A stretch of 64,000 nucleotides of DNA, from assembly GCA_000224765.2 (NCBI GenBank), contig AGAU01000163.1:47599-111598 (forward strand), read 5' to 3'. This DNA is from SAR324 cluster bacterium JCVI-SC AAA005. GTDB taxonomy: Bacteria; SAR324; NAC60-12. The notes under the pieces are model-generated. The model was not told where the DNA came from. It worked only from the letters and a program-made list of their open reading frames with translations, and made no database searches. A program made the position numbers and the translations under genes. Positions 19,594 through 30,486 of the stretch are shown here, piece by piece (position 1 is the stretch's first letter; each line of letters starts with the position of its first letter).

Positions 19594-20005
19594 TTTTCAT
19601 CTCTCCCCTGGTAATTCGTCAAACATCTTTAATTTTATCTGGGCTTCAACCTTTTTTGCCAAATAAGTAGCTGGAAAAATCATTCCAAGTTTCAAATCTC
19701 AAACAACTAGTTTTTGGAACATAGTAAAAAGCACCCTCAATTCCACTGCGGTACTCCCTAAATACGAAGTCACCTGCAACGGAATACCGATTATCTGAAC
19801 ACTTAGAGGGGATCTATTAAAGGAGCAAGATGTTGCAGCTAGTGCTGAAGATCTGAATACCAACAAATATCGTGGTTTGAAAACCAGATATTACTAGAAG
19901 CATATCTTTCTTCTTCTTCTCCTCTTTTAATGAGAGAAGAAGAAAATCTCCTCTCCTATCTCAGTAATTTTAATGTAGGCAAGTACCTCATCTATCAAGG
20001 AACTC

Positions 20006-20243
20006 ATGCTCAATTCAATTGATCTGTTGGGAGACAGCATCTTTGGATAGTGCCTGCTACGTTAACTATGAAGAATCTTTCATTGACCAGATCTCAGTAA
20101 TCTCATCAGTAACTGTTCAGCTTCTCACTGTTGACGGCCGTACAACAACGGAGTACCTACACATCATGCGGAAGGGTGGCCCCAAAGCCAACACTGGTGC
20201 TGTGCTATCCGTTGGCGGCAATCAAATCAATGGAATTACATGA
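20006..20243 (+). pseudogene. SGNH/GDSL hydrolase fragment (copy 2) with in-frame TAG and frameshift
   Basis: LNSIDLLGDSIFG* then shifted frame CYVNYEESFIDQIS...VQLLTVDGRTTTEYL...VLSVGGNQINGIT. Confidence 0.6.
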
Positions 20244-20765
20244 ATTCCATAGTAATCCTGATTTTCTGTAATAAAGTATAGCGTGTAGAATTTAAACATG
20301 TGAAATTCAGATCAGGAGACAGTTAGTCATCTGATATCTTTAACCAGTCAACAGAGCACAACGTTTGATTAGATATAGAAAAAGATTTATTCACTATACT
20401 TTGCAGCCAAATCAGCCAAAGGCGTCGTCACTGTAGCTTGGAGTTGTGGACAGTGGTGGAGAGGGAAAGACTGAAAAGAGTTGAGGGGGGGGGAGTAGAA
20501 TGTGTAGTATAGCCCAATCATTCATCTAATTTTTTCTGGTTAACCATCAAGGTAAAAATCAAGAATTTATGAGTCTAATGCATCATATCTACTTATCTAA
20601 AAAGCCATTTTACGATAATTTATAAAGAATTTTTTATACAAAATTATTGATTGAAATAAACATAGAATTTAAATGTCTAGCTTTGAGGTATCTTGAAAGG
20701 ATACTAGAATATCAATCACTAGATAAAAATAATGAAACATTAATCATTGGAGAAAAGGTACTAAA

Positions 20766-21428
20766 TTGAAAAGCCCAAACATCCTAATATTATTTACAGA
20801 CATGCAGAGAGCTGACACAATTGAAAGTTGGGGAAATCCAATGATAAAAACACCAAATCTTGATAACTGAGTTAAGGAAAGAACCTCTTTTTTAAAATGT
20901 TATACTCCATCGCCTGTTTGCGTCTCAGCAAGATGCTCATTACATTATGGACTATATCCATCAAAAACAGGATGTTACGATAATGGGCCAATGAAAGCGG
21001 ACGAAGAGGACTCATACGTACAACGGTTAAATAAAGCTGAGTATTACACACATAGTATTGGGAAATGTCATTTTACACCAAATCCTTATGAACTGAGAGG
21101 ATTTCATACAAGAGAAATACAAGAAGAGATAAGTAAAGATCCACAAAAGGATGATTATCTAAGTGATTTATTCAAATATGGATACTCACATATCACAGAT
21201 CCACATGGTGTCAGAGGCGAAATGTATTGCATCCCACAAGTTTCATAGATGCCAGCTGAACTACATCCAACTAATTGGGTGGGAGAAAAAAGTACAGATT
21301 TCATAAAGAGGATGGAAACGAAAAACAATTCATGGTTGTTATTTTCAAGCTTTATACATCCTCATCCTCCATTTGCATTACCAGCACCTTGGCACAAAAT
21401 TAACAGATCCCAATCGATGGCTCACTGA
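20766..21428 (+). pseudogene. Sulfatase pseudogene (arylsulfatase family, N-terminal portion)
   Basis: [15 protein letters not shown]...TPNLDN*VKERTSFLKCYTPSPVCVSARCSLHYGLYP (CxSxR sulfatase signature); in-frame TGA (20868) and TAG (21246), then truncated. Confidence 0.8.
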
Positions 21429-21657
21429 TTACAAGGTGGGTAACTCTTACAGATTGCCGAATGCAACTGGCTTGACAAACAGTTTTACGATTGGTGGGGC
21501 CAATGAGGCAACTGCAACAAAAGTTTGGCTTATGGGTGATGGTACGAACGACTCCAATACCGGAATCAGAAACCAGGTAAACAATACCCATGGGGCAAGT
21601 ATCCTTGATTTCGAAGGGGCTAGCCCTCCAGATATCCAAAACGTCACTGTTCCCTGA
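21373..21657 (+). pseudogene. Fragment of a larger protein (unknown)
   Basis: 94-aa ORF in a different frame overlapping the truncated sulfatase end; protein-like composition. Confidence 0.3.
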
Positions 21658-22071
21658 AAGAACTGAACAGTGATTTTCTTATTTGATTTTAAAATTTGGT
21701 TAGATTTTTTGCATTGAAGAGCCGCTTGTAATTTGCGTATCTTGAACTACTGGTGGTTGAGTCCCCACCTCAAGCGTATAGGGTAAATTTCTCGGGCTGG
21801 TGAGAGAAAGTTGACCTAATACTTGCCTTTGTCCCCATACAGTTCGATGGAGTCGATCTCGGCCATTGGAAGTTTCTTTGAAGCTACTTATTCATAAGCT
21901 AAACAATGCTTAGGCTCCAACGCTAGGAATAAAATCAGTTTAATTCTCTTATTGAGTTGCTATAACCGTGTACTTCCTTCTAGCTTATTCTGGTCTCATC
22001 GCCTAGGATGGCCAAAGCATCCAGCCATTTTCAAATTGGGATTCTAGCTGGCATTTTTCGACTCACTTTTT

Positions 22072-23424
22072 CTAGCTGGTCAACTCAAATTTGCGCCAAA
22101 TTCCACTCTGAAAACGCATCACCATAGCAATTAAAAGCAGAGGAAAGCTAAAAACATGAATTGTCAGCACCTCATCCGAGCGAAGTCCAAGCCAGTGGAT
22201 AAGGATCACCACAAGAGCGTATTGTAACCACCAGAAAACCGCAGAGATAATCATCACTCCGTAGGTGTCTCCTGCTCCACGCAGCGCTCCACCCAGAATG
22301 CTTGACCAGGCTAAAATGAACATCATGAAAGCATTGAGCTGGGTTCCCCAAATCGCTAAATTCCGTGTTGCTTTAGAGGAGTCAGGTTCCAGAAATATTC
22401 CGACCATCGTAGGAGTCACAAGAAGGCAGGCTAGAGAGAGAATTAGGGCGTAGCATGAAGCTAAGAAAAGACCAGAGAATACTGAATCTGAAGCAGAGTC
22501 TGGATCACGAGCACCAACAAAGCGTCCTGCAAGACTCATAGTGCCAATCTCTAGACCAATCACTGGGATGAAAAGAGTTTGAAACCAAGTAAATACAACT
22601 GTAATTGCTGTGGACACCTCTACTCCGTAGGATTGAAAAGCGAGGATCGTCAGATCAATCGCAAAAATCAGTAAAGTGATTCTTAGTCCACTGGCAAGTC
22701 CAAAGCGGACGAGTTTTTTTAGAATTCCCAGATCCAACTGAAAGCTCTTCAGGAGTTGATACTCTGGAAATTGGATTTGTCTAACGTACACAATGCACAA
22801 TGTTATCAAACCAATGAACCAGGCGAATAGGGTTCCATATCCAGCACCTAAAATGCCTAGCGCAGGGAAACCCAACTTTCCAAAAATTAGTACGTAGTTT
22901 GCAAAAATGTTGGCAAGGGCCATCGCAAAGGTAGACAACAGCACGACTCTAGTTTTTCCAAGTCCTCCAAAATAGCCGTTGAAGCTTTGTCGAAAAAGAT
23001 CCAGCGCGCTACCAGCCATCAAGATGGTGAGGTAAATCTGGGCCTGCACCATCTCCCCTTCAGAAAGCCCAGCAGTTGCCAGTACCCATCTTCCAGCAGG
23101 AATTAGGATCAAAATGATTGGTGTGCTCAGGCAGCTGAATATAATCGTCTGGGTCAGTATCCTGGGGCAGTTTGCATGTTTTCCAGCACCCAAATATTGG
23201 GCAACCAATGCTGTGCTGAAGCCGATGATGCCAATGAAGAAAGATGAGAAGGCAAAAGAGGTAAAGCCCCCGCTTAAGCAGGCGTTCATTGCCTCTGCAC
23301 TGACCTGTTTGAGATAAAGACGGTCAATAAACATCAACATTGCAACTGTCGATGTGGAGACCATCAGTGGAAGAGCAATGTCCATCATCGGCTTGATTCC
23401 ACCGGGGCCCTGAAGCCTATGCAA
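22072..23424 (-). CDS. MATE family efflux transporter
   Basis: 12-TM hydrophobic profile; GALRGAGDTYGVM, ALPLMVSTSTVAMLMFIDRLYL. Confidence 0.9.
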   Translation of the reverse strand: MHRLQGPGGIKPMMDIALPLMVSTSTVAMLMFIDRLYLKQVSAEAMNACLSGGFTSFAFSSFFIGIIGFSTALVAQYLGAGKHANCPRILTQTIIFSCLSTPIILILIPAGRWVLATAGLSEGEMVQAQIYLTILMAGSALDLFRQSFNGYFGGLGKTRVVLLSTFAMALANIFANYVLIFGKLGFPALGILGAGYGTLFAWFIGLITLCIVYVRQIQFPEYQLLKSFQLDLGILKKLVRFGLASGLRITLLIFAIDLTILAFQSYGVEVSTAITVVFTWFQTLFIPVIGLEIGTMSLAGRFVGARDPDSASDSVFSGLFLASCYALILSLACLLVTPTMVGIFLEPDSSKATRNLAIWGTQLNAFMMFILAWSSILGGALRGAGDTYGVMIISAVFWWLQYALVVILIHWLGLRSDEVLTIHVFSFPLLLIAMVMRFQSGIWRKFELTS

Positions 23425-23757
23425 TAGTTTAGTTACGGGTACCTCTTAGAAAGAGGTTCTTTGCATGACAATAGTTTGTACAAGTGTATTGTGATCTTCT
23501 AGTTCTCATAGATAAAAGATTTGGATTTTTCACCCTATTACCAGATGATTTCTCAAGAATTTATAAATATATATACATATTTATATCAAACATTTAAATA
23601 AGAATAAGGCCTGCTATGAATTTTGATCTCTAGCCAAACTAAATTTTTTGGGCAACGATAATAATTAAGTTATCTTGGACTCGAAAGCGCATTGTTTCGA
23701 AGACTTGGATGAAAGTAGTTGAAAATCTCCCAATTAATTAGAAAAAGGGTTCTAAAA

Positions 23758-24045
23758 ATGAAAAAATTTGCAGCAATTTTGATCATATCCTTAGCGTCCG
23801 CTGGAGTGGGCTTTGCTGGAGGTTGCAACAGCAACAAATCTTACACCATGGCCAACATCTCAAAGGCACCAAAAGGTGATGTTGTACTGATGGCGGAAGG
23901 CAAGCGCGTTATCAAGCACGATGGTGATTTAGGCCAAATTGTTTTCACCATTCAAACTGACTCAGGTGAAACATTGGCACAAGAAATCAGCCTTGAAGAG
24001 TTTGGAATTCAATTTCCAGAGTTGTCCAAGCAAATTGAGAGCTGA
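23758..24045 (+). CDS. Small secreted hypothetical protein
   Basis: MKKFAAILIISLASAGVGFAGGC signal peptide followed by a compact domain. Confidence 0.6.
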   Translation: MKKFAAILIISLASAGVGFAGGCNSNKSYTMANISKAPKGDVVLMAEGKRVIKHDGDLGQIVFTIQTDSGETLAQEISLEEFGIQFPELSKQIES

Positions 24046-24058
24046 GCCACCCGATTTC

Positions 24059-24086
24059 GAGTGGGGAGTTAAACACTTCCCCACTC
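24059..24086 (+). terminator. Hairpin downstream of the 23758 gene
   Basis: GAGTGGGGA / TCCCCACTC 9-bp inverted repeat 13 nt after the stop codon. Confidence 0.5.
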
Positions 24087-24852
24087 ACAGGTCAGCGAAC
24101 TAACTGAGAGACTATAACCTCCTACTGAACCCCAGACTGCATGCAATAGTCCACAATCCACCGATACACCTAGCCTACCTCAAATTCTCAACAAGACATT
24201 GTCACCAAATCCCAAAAGGTAATGAGATCTTTGCCAAATGAAGATTTTAGAAGTTTTAATGACTACGTTGGAGCATGAAGAAATAACGAAAAGAACGGAT
24301 AGATAACATGCACTTATCCTAATAGAGCATGGAGGATGTTCTTTGGAGGAATAATAAGTTTGTCAGCATTTAATAAATTGAAGCAGGACCGATATTTCCA
24401 AACTGATAAAATATTTTTGGAGACCCTGTCCTGAGTATCAAAAATAGGTAGTCAGAGCCACAGCACTTCTTAAATTTTTACCTAGGACCACTCTGTCAGA
24501 TCCAAATTTTTCCAGCGTCCCAAGGATTAAAATCTGGACCAACGCTTTCAAGATATGGGAGCTTCAAGGCTACTATCTTCTGGATCTACAATAGGTGAAA
24601 TGGTCTGTAAATATGAGTATTCATCTAGCTCCCCGAGAACATGGGATTACACCAAGTTCATTCCTATGGTTCAACAAAGTATTTCCAACAAGACTTAAGA
24701 TACGATTAGTTTTTGATGGAGCTGTGAAGAAAAATTTGTGGAGACTGCTTGGACATCTTCATTACGTGGTTAACCGGAAGTTCAAAACCAACTACCAGCT
24801 GCCCCCCAAATACCCCAAACCTTTTTACATGGAATAGTTAGGAAAGGTACTA

Positions 24853-25417
24853 ATGAAAAATATCTTTTGTTATGGTGACTCAAACACATGGAAATACAGT
24901 TCACCTGACTGGCACCGTTGCGGCCCAGATGCAAGATGGACGGGGGTACTCCAAAATAAGTTGGGAGTTGAATTTCGAATTATTGAGGAAGGGCTAAGCA
25001 GCTGAGCTACTAATGGGATGAATTACTTGCTTTCCTGCATGGACAGTCATCAGCTATTTGACCTGATCACGATCATGTTAGGAGCTAACGATCTGAAATT
25101 TCGTTTTTCTGTTTCGGCCTATGACATTGCCGAAAGCGTTAGCGTTTTAATCAGATACGTTCAGCAAAGTGCAGTCGGTCCAGATAAGAAAAGCCCCACT
25201 CTACTGCTGACAGCTCCTCCTCCTTTGGTAAGACTCAGCGACTGTAAAGAGAGGTTTCAGGGAGGTATAGAGAGATCTCAACTCTTTGGGAGGTATTTTC
25301 GAAAAAAGCTTTGGGTGTGAATTTTTGGATGTCTCAGCATTCGTAAAGAGCAGTGGTCTTGGTGGGATTTATTCTGAACAGGAGGAGTATTTCAAGCTGG
25401 ATGAAGCTGGGGCCTAA
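24853..25417 (+). pseudogene. SGNH/GDSL esterase (arylesterase-like) pseudogene
   Basis: MKNIFCYGDSNTWKYSS...RWTGVLQNKLGVEFRIIEEGLSS*ATNGMNYLLSCMDSHQLFDLITIMLGANDLKFRFS...; TGA at 25003 and a frameshift near 25300 (GCEFLDVSAFVKSS continues in another frame). Confidence 0.85.
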
Positions 25418-25570
25418 AAATAGCCTCAATTGTTAAATGATTCGAAAACTCCACAATAGTTTATAGGCTGTGCTGGATGGGTGAATATTCATTTTGCAAG
25501 GATTTTTGGTGGAGGAAACTGAATTGAGGTTGAACCTGGCACAGCAGACTAGAACTGGAAACAGAATGGG

Positions 25571-25936
25571 TCATTCGTTAGAAGCGAATTCATTTGCGTG
25601 AATCTGATCACTCTTCGCAGCAAAAATAAAATCACTTTCTACCATACCATCGATTTTGTGCGTCCAAATGCTGACACGTACATTTATGAAAGACAGTAGC
25701 AATTCTGGATGATGTCGCTCTGATTCTGCTAAATTTGCGATCAGATTTGTGAAGCGAACAGCTTCTTTGTAGGAGCCAAAAGCATAGTCCTTCTGAAGAT
25801 GGTGCTCGTCAATTATCTTCCAATCGTTCTCTAGTTTTCTAAAGAGCGTCTGTAACGAATCTCCCTTGAGTGGAGGAATGCCACCACGGCAAGGGGCACA
25901 TTGTTTCTGAGCTAACTCCAATATCTGTTTCTCCAT
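25571..25936 (-). CDS. phhB: Pterin-4a-carbinolamine dehydratase
   Basis: QCAPCRGGIPPLKGD N-terminus and ERHHPELLLSFINVRVSIWTHKIDGMVESDFIFAAKSD. Confidence 0.88.
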   Translation of the reverse strand: MEKQILELAQKQCAPCRGGIPPLKGDSLQTLFRKLENDWKIIDEHHLQKDYAFGSYKEAVRFTNLIANLAESERHHPELLLSFINVRVSIWTHKIDGMVESDFIFAAKSDQIHANEFASNE

Positions 25937-26064
25937 GAATTTACTGGCCGCAGTATCAAGTTCACTAAGAATTACTAGGGCAAACCTAGTCCGCAAAGGT
26001 CCAATTATTCTGCGCAAGCAACTTTATTGGAGCCTGAAAGTTTTCTGAATCTCCAAGTTCAAGC

Positions 26065-26259
26065 TTACTCGATCGTTTTTGTACTGATTCTTAATTTGCC
26101 ATCTAGTTTCCAGATAGCATGTTCAGCTTTGGCCCCTGTGCCAGAAGGAATTTCAACTTTCATATCCTCAAAGTGATAAGTGATTTCTGCATTCTTTTCA
26201 GTTAGTGCCTTATAGAGCCCAATTGCTAGTTCGGGCCATGTATTGGTGTGTTCGGACAT
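26065..26259 (-). CDS. Small conserved hypothetical protein
   Basis: 64 aa, tightly spaced behind the 26267-26446 gene. Confidence 0.55.
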   Translation of the reverse strand: MSEHTNTWPELAIGLYKALTEKNAEITYHFEDMKVEIPSGTGAKAEHAIWKLDGKLRISTKTIE

Positions 26260-26266
26260 GATTCAC

Positions 26267-26446
26267 TCAAATTACGTGAGGTTCTTGATTGCCGTGATCG
26301 TGACCATGGGCAATATTTTGGCGGTGACACCAATAGTCATGTTCTCGTTTTTTTTGCAAAGGCCAAAGGGAAAAAAATAGTGTCAGCAGCACTGCAAATA
26401 CAACTGCTGCAAATAAGATTAGGCTTCCTAATATGATATCAATCAT
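26267..26446 (-). CDS. Small membrane protein with His-rich C-terminus (59 aa; missed by ORF-track cutoff)
   Basis: MIDIILGSLILFAAVVFAVLLTLFFSLWPLQKKREHDYWCHRQNIAHGHDHGNQEPHVI; 7 nt upstream of the next gene. Confidence 0.6.
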   Translation of the reverse strand: MIDIILGSLILFAAVVFAVLLTLFFSLWPLQKKREHDYWCHRQNIAHGHDHGNQEPHVI

Positions 26447-26598
26447 GATTTCTCAGTTGGTTTTTTCAAACTATGTTTGAGGCATTTGCGAGCGTTTTCA
26501 GAAGCTAGTCTTGCGTAACCAGCACAAACTAGTTTTTTAGAAACTATCACTGGCCCAAATAGAGCCAGCGACGAATCAAAAATTAGATGAAGTAGGGA

Positions 26599-27090
26599 TC
26601 AGCTCTTTGGTAGGATAACCGAATCAATAACATGAATTACACCATTGTCCGCTTCCACATCGGCTGCAGTCACAGTAGCTCCATCAACACTCACTTTCCC
26701 GTAAGAAAGTTTGATTGAGACTTGCTGTCCGTTGACAGTTTTGACCATTTGACTTGGTTTAATATCCTTGGACATGACTTTGCCAGGAATGACATGATAG
26801 GTGAGGATAGAGACTAATTTATCCTTGTTTTCTGGCTTCAGTAGACTTTCAACGGTACCTTCAGGTAGTTTGGCGAAAGCTTCATTTGTCGGTGCGAAGA
26901 CCGTAAACGGCCCTTTGCCAGCTAAAGTTTCCACGAGTCCTGCAGCTTTCACTGCTGCTACCAAGGTCTCAAAAGCATCGTTGCCTGCTGCCGTTTCAAC
27001 CAAATTTTTCGTGTGACCGCTACCGGCCATCACAATTGCTGTATTTGACAACATTATAAACAGCATCAAAATTAACTTTTTCACAGTCAT
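26599..27090 (-). CDS. Secreted fasciclin (FAS1) domain protein
   Basis: Signal peptide; [37 protein letters not shown]...[10 protein letters not shown]...[13 protein letters not shown]. Confidence 0.95.
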   Translation of the reverse strand: MTVKKLILMLFIMLSNTAIVMAGSGHTKNLVETAAGNDAFETLVAAVKAAGLVETLAGKGPFTVFAPTNEAFAKLPEGTVESLLKPENKDKLVSILTYHVIPGKVMSKDIKPSQMVKTVNGQQVSIKLSYGKVSVDGATVTAADVEADNGVIHVIDSVILPKS

Positions 27091-27698
27091 ACTCCTGTAT
27101 AGTTGCTAAAAATAGTGTCAAAATCGACACTTCGGAATAAATACCTTTCCGAAAATAGTGCCGCCAGAATAAAAATATATAAAATATTGATATTATTAAT
27201 TATATAATATTTTTTAACTAACACTATCCTTCACAGAAGAAGAGATTTTTTGTGTTTCTTTTTTTATTTGCTTCTTTTCTTTTTTCAGTACCTCAGAAAC
27301 ATGTTCCAACAAACTGACTAACAACTGAGACTGCTGATGCTTTTTATCAAATTGAATTTAATTGGTTTCATCGCTTACGTTTCCTCTAATCAGCAGGCAA
27401 GCAGCAGAGAGACATTCTGCAACACTGCGATGCCTGACAGCACGATCAACTAACCCACCTGGTTAGCTGATGGGTTAGTAGAAGGGAGAGAACACGGATG
27501 ATATGATTGGTCAACCTATGTTCTCCAAAAAAGTGCTCAAACTATTTTGCAAAACTGAGTCAACAGTATGGACTACTTCATTTAGAAAAGAGCCCCAAGA
27601 ATTCTCCTGATAAATTGATTTCTTGAGGGAAAATAGAATTGGACTGCTTTCGAACAATATTTAAAATTTTATTAGTGGAAATTAAACAAGGAGTGAAG

Positions 27699-28463
27699 AT
27701 GTATCGATTTGAAAATGCTTTAATCAATGGTGCTAGCGGAGGATTAGGATCTCAGTTTGCTGAGGAGCTACTCAAGCGTGGCGCAGGAAAAGTGTTTGTT
27801 ACTTATCGATCAGATGCAGGGCTAGGAGGTTGTAATGGGAGATTGGAGGCCTTGATACAGAATTACCCCGATCGTATTTTCCCTGTAAAGGCTGATAGTA
27901 CTAAAGAAGATGAGATGATTGAAATTGCAAGGGTGGTTAGTGAGGAGGTATCCGAAATTCACTATCTTGTTAACTGTGTTGGCTATCTTCATAACAGTGA
28001 CCACGGACCCGAGAAAAGCCTTCGGAAAATTAATGAGGAGCAATTTATTGAAGCTGTGCGAGTCAATGCCTTGCCTACTGTCTTGCTAGCTAAACATTTC
28101 ATGAAGTTAATGAGGCACAAAAAAGAGGCTGTCTTTGCTGCCATTTCTGCAAGGGTCGGAAGCATTGAGGACAATCGGGCTGGTGGTTGGTATAGCTACA
28201 GGGGCTCAAAGGCTATGCTAAATATGATGCTGAGCAATATTGCGATTGAATTCAATCGCGGTTGTCCAAATGTAAAAGTGCTTGCTCTTCATCCTGGCAC
28301 AGTAGATACGAATCTAAGTTCCCCTTTTTCCAAAAACATGAATCCAGATCATCTCTTCACTCCTGAATATAGTGTAAAAAGTATGATGGATGTCATAGAG
28401 AGTGTAGACAAAAATCCTTTGGGTGCTTTTTACGCATGGGACGGAGAGAAGATTCCATGGTGA
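27699..28463 (+). CDS. Short-chain dehydrogenase/reductase
   Basis: ALINGASGGLGSQFAEELL, VNCVGYL, YSYRGSKAMLNM, LHPGTVDT. Confidence 0.9.
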   Translation: MYRFENALINGASGGLGSQFAEELLKRGAGKVFVTYRSDAGLGGCNGRLEALIQNYPDRIFPVKADSTKEDEMIEIARVVSEEVSEIHYLVNCVGYLHNSDHGPEKSLRKINEEQFIEAVRVNALPTVLLAKHFMKLMRHKKEAVFAAISARVGSIEDNRAGGWYSYRGSKAMLNMMLSNIAIEFNRGCPNVKVLALHPGTVDTNLSSPFSKNMNPDHLFTPEYSVKSMMDVIESVDKNPLGAFYAWDGEKIPW

Positions 28464-28671
28464 AAATATAGAAAAAGTGGATTGAAATGATGTTTCAGAG
28501 AACAAATTTTATACTTACCAGAGGGTAGTTCTGCAGTGGCACCTACAAAATTATGGAACAAAAGCAAAGTATACTTGCCCATCATGTCACTGATGACTCT
28601 ATATAGACACTTTTGCTCCATGATAACTATCATCAACACTTGCTTTCTCAATTCTCAAAAATTAGTCGGAT

Positions 28672-29859
28672 ATGCCACAAAAGGTAGCAATATGGCTCTT
28701 AGTTTTAAATATGGGTTGTGGCACGGTTGGAACCACGATTATTTCTCCTGCTCTTAGTTCCATTACAGAGCAGTTTAGTGTTGATGAGGCCAACTCACAG
28801 TCACTTTTATCTGGTTACTTTATCTCGCTCGCTTTTTTTCAATTGTTTTATGGCGTTCTCTCAGATCGCTATGGACGTCGGAGGCCATTATTTGTTGGCC
28901 TCGCTATTTTAGCACTTGGTGGCCTGACAGCAGCTTTCGCTGAATCATTTGAAATTTTAATTTTAGCAAGAATCCTTCAGGGATTTGGTGCTGCTTCAGT
29001 CTATTCAATTATCAGAGCAATTATTAGTGACTCTTATGGTCGTTTAGAAAGTGCAAGTACTCTCGCACTGATCACTGGCATTATGCTCATTGTGCCTATA
29101 TGTAGCTTTGCTTTTGGAGGATTGATTACAGATCTGGTTAGCTGGAGGGGGGTTATGCTAGGAATTTTCCTCGCAGGGCTAGTGCCACTCGTATTGAATA
29201 TAATCTTGCTTCCTGAAACTAACCTTCATCCAATAAAAAAAGTTGATTTGATGAATTTTACGAGAGATTACCTAGCACTTATGACCAATCGATTATTCTT
29301 GGCCTTCATGCTTGCTTCCTCCTGTTGCGTTGGAATTTGGTTCACAATGATTGGCTTCATTCCTTTTGAGTATCATAGAATTGGAGTTGATACTGCAGAA
29401 GTCGGTTTATGGTTTATGCTCAGTCCAATTGGTTTTGCTTTTGGAAACTTTTTGACAAAGCACTTGGTTCATCAACTAGGCCTTGAAAAAATGGCTCAAC
29501 TAGGAGGTCTATTATCTGTCTTTGCAATTAGCGCTTTGCTTTTGCCCAGTTTGATTGGCGTGAGCCACCCCATTTTGATAGGAATTCCTAGTTTTTTCTT
29601 TGGTTTTTCAGCTGGGTTTGTAATGGCAACAACAACTATAGGCGCTATTGCATCTGCTGGAGAACTTGGGGGAAGTGCTTCTGGCATTGTTGGAGCTACT
29701 CAGATGGGATTTGGTGTACTGGGAGGTTCAATGGTGGTAAGTATTGGAGGATATGAACACTTTGAAAAGGGAGTGGCTGTGCTAATTGGGTTAGCTGTAT
29801 TATCAACAATATTTTCAACTTCCGCAAAGCACTTGTCCAAAAACTCTCGCACTTCGTAA
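28672..29859 (+). CDS. MFS multidrug transporter, Bcr/CflA-like
   Basis: GVLSDRYGRRRPLFVGLAI, LARILQGFGAASVYSIIRAIISD. Confidence 0.9.
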   Translation: MPQKVAIWLLVLNMGCGTVGTTIISPALSSITEQFSVDEANSQSLLSGYFISLAFFQLFYGVLSDRYGRRRPLFVGLAILALGGLTAAFAESFEILILARILQGFGAASVYSIIRAIISDSYGRLESASTLALITGIMLIVPICSFAFGGLITDLVSWRGVMLGIFLAGLVPLVLNIILLPETNLHPIKKVDLMNFTRDYLALMTNRLFLAFMLASSCCVGIWFTMIGFIPFEYHRIGVDTAEVGLWFMLSPIGFAFGNFLTKHLVHQLGLEKMAQLGGLLSVFAISALLLPSLIGVSHPILIGIPSFFFGFSAGFVMATTTIGAIASAGELGGSASGIVGATQMGFGVLGGSMVVSIGGYEHFEKGVAVLIGLAVLSTIFSTSAKHLSKNSRTS

Positions 29860-30019
29860 AGTGCAGTCTATTTTAGATCACTATGATCAATGACAAAAAT
29901 CTGAAGTTGAATTTACTCAATAATTTATTTTTCCCTCAACGTCACCATAATACCTTTATTAAGCATTTTGGCTGATCCAAAACCATCTGATGGATAGTTG
30001 GTAAAGCCTATCGTTGGAA

Positions 30020-30052
30020 ATATAGCCAGCTAGTTTGAAAACTAGCCTATAT
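30020..30052. terminator. Strong hairpin 1 downstream of the MFS gene
   Basis: ATATAG-CCA-GCTAGT...ACTAGC-CTATAT. Confidence 0.5.
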
Positions 30053-30067
30053 CAAGTTAAATCTGAT

Positions 30068-30123
30068 AATAGCTAGTCTTAGCTACTTAATGACACAAAG
30101 TTTGTGGGTTAAGACTAGCTATT
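30068..30123. terminator. Strong hairpin 2 downstream of the MFS gene
   Basis: AATAGCTAGTCTTA / TAAGACTAGCTATT 14-bp perfect stem followed by TTGTTGT. Confidence 0.55.
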
Positions 30124-30240
30124 TTGTTGTCAAGAGTTTGTGGAATGACCAGAAGCCTCTGCCGCTAGTCATTCGAGAGGAAGGAATAAACGAAGAAAGG
30201 CCTCCATGAGGTAATTATTCAACCAGTGAGAGCATGAATT

Positions 30241-30486
30241 CTATGCTTCCAAATATCCTCCATTTTCTTCTATTTCAATCATACATTTAGCTTCTGTTTG
30301 TGGAGAGATACCGTGCTGGGCAAGATATTCTGGACCACAGAGCATTTTAACCTCCCACCTATTTGCTGGAGTTTTTCGCAAAACTTTTGCTCCATTTACG
30401 GGTTGTGGATAAATTCGTTGTGTGTAATCACACAGTTCGACCTTTGCCTTCAAGTACAGTTGATTTGTCTGCTCAGACTGAAACAT
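30241..30486 (-). CDS. Hypothetical protein
   Basis: 81-aa ORF with protein-like composition, isolated. Confidence 0.45.
   Translation of the reverse strand: MFQSEQTNQLYLKAKVELCDYTQRIYPQPVNGAKVLRKTPANRWEVKMLCGPEYLAQHGISPQTEAKCMIEIEENGGYLEA

Noticed and set aside
20485-20493. Run of nine G as a phase-variable tract
   Set aside because: Not inside or near a credible ORF or promoter; no support for phase variation
20868-20870. In-frame TGA in the sulfatase as a possible selenocysteine
   Set aside because: Not at a Cys position (expected Leu-type residue after PNLDN), and the gene has another stop (TAG) and a truncation, so it is decay
25003-25005. In-frame TGA in the GDSL esterase as selenocysteine
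   Set aside because: Replaces a typical Arg (CGA to TGA), and the gene is also frameshifted
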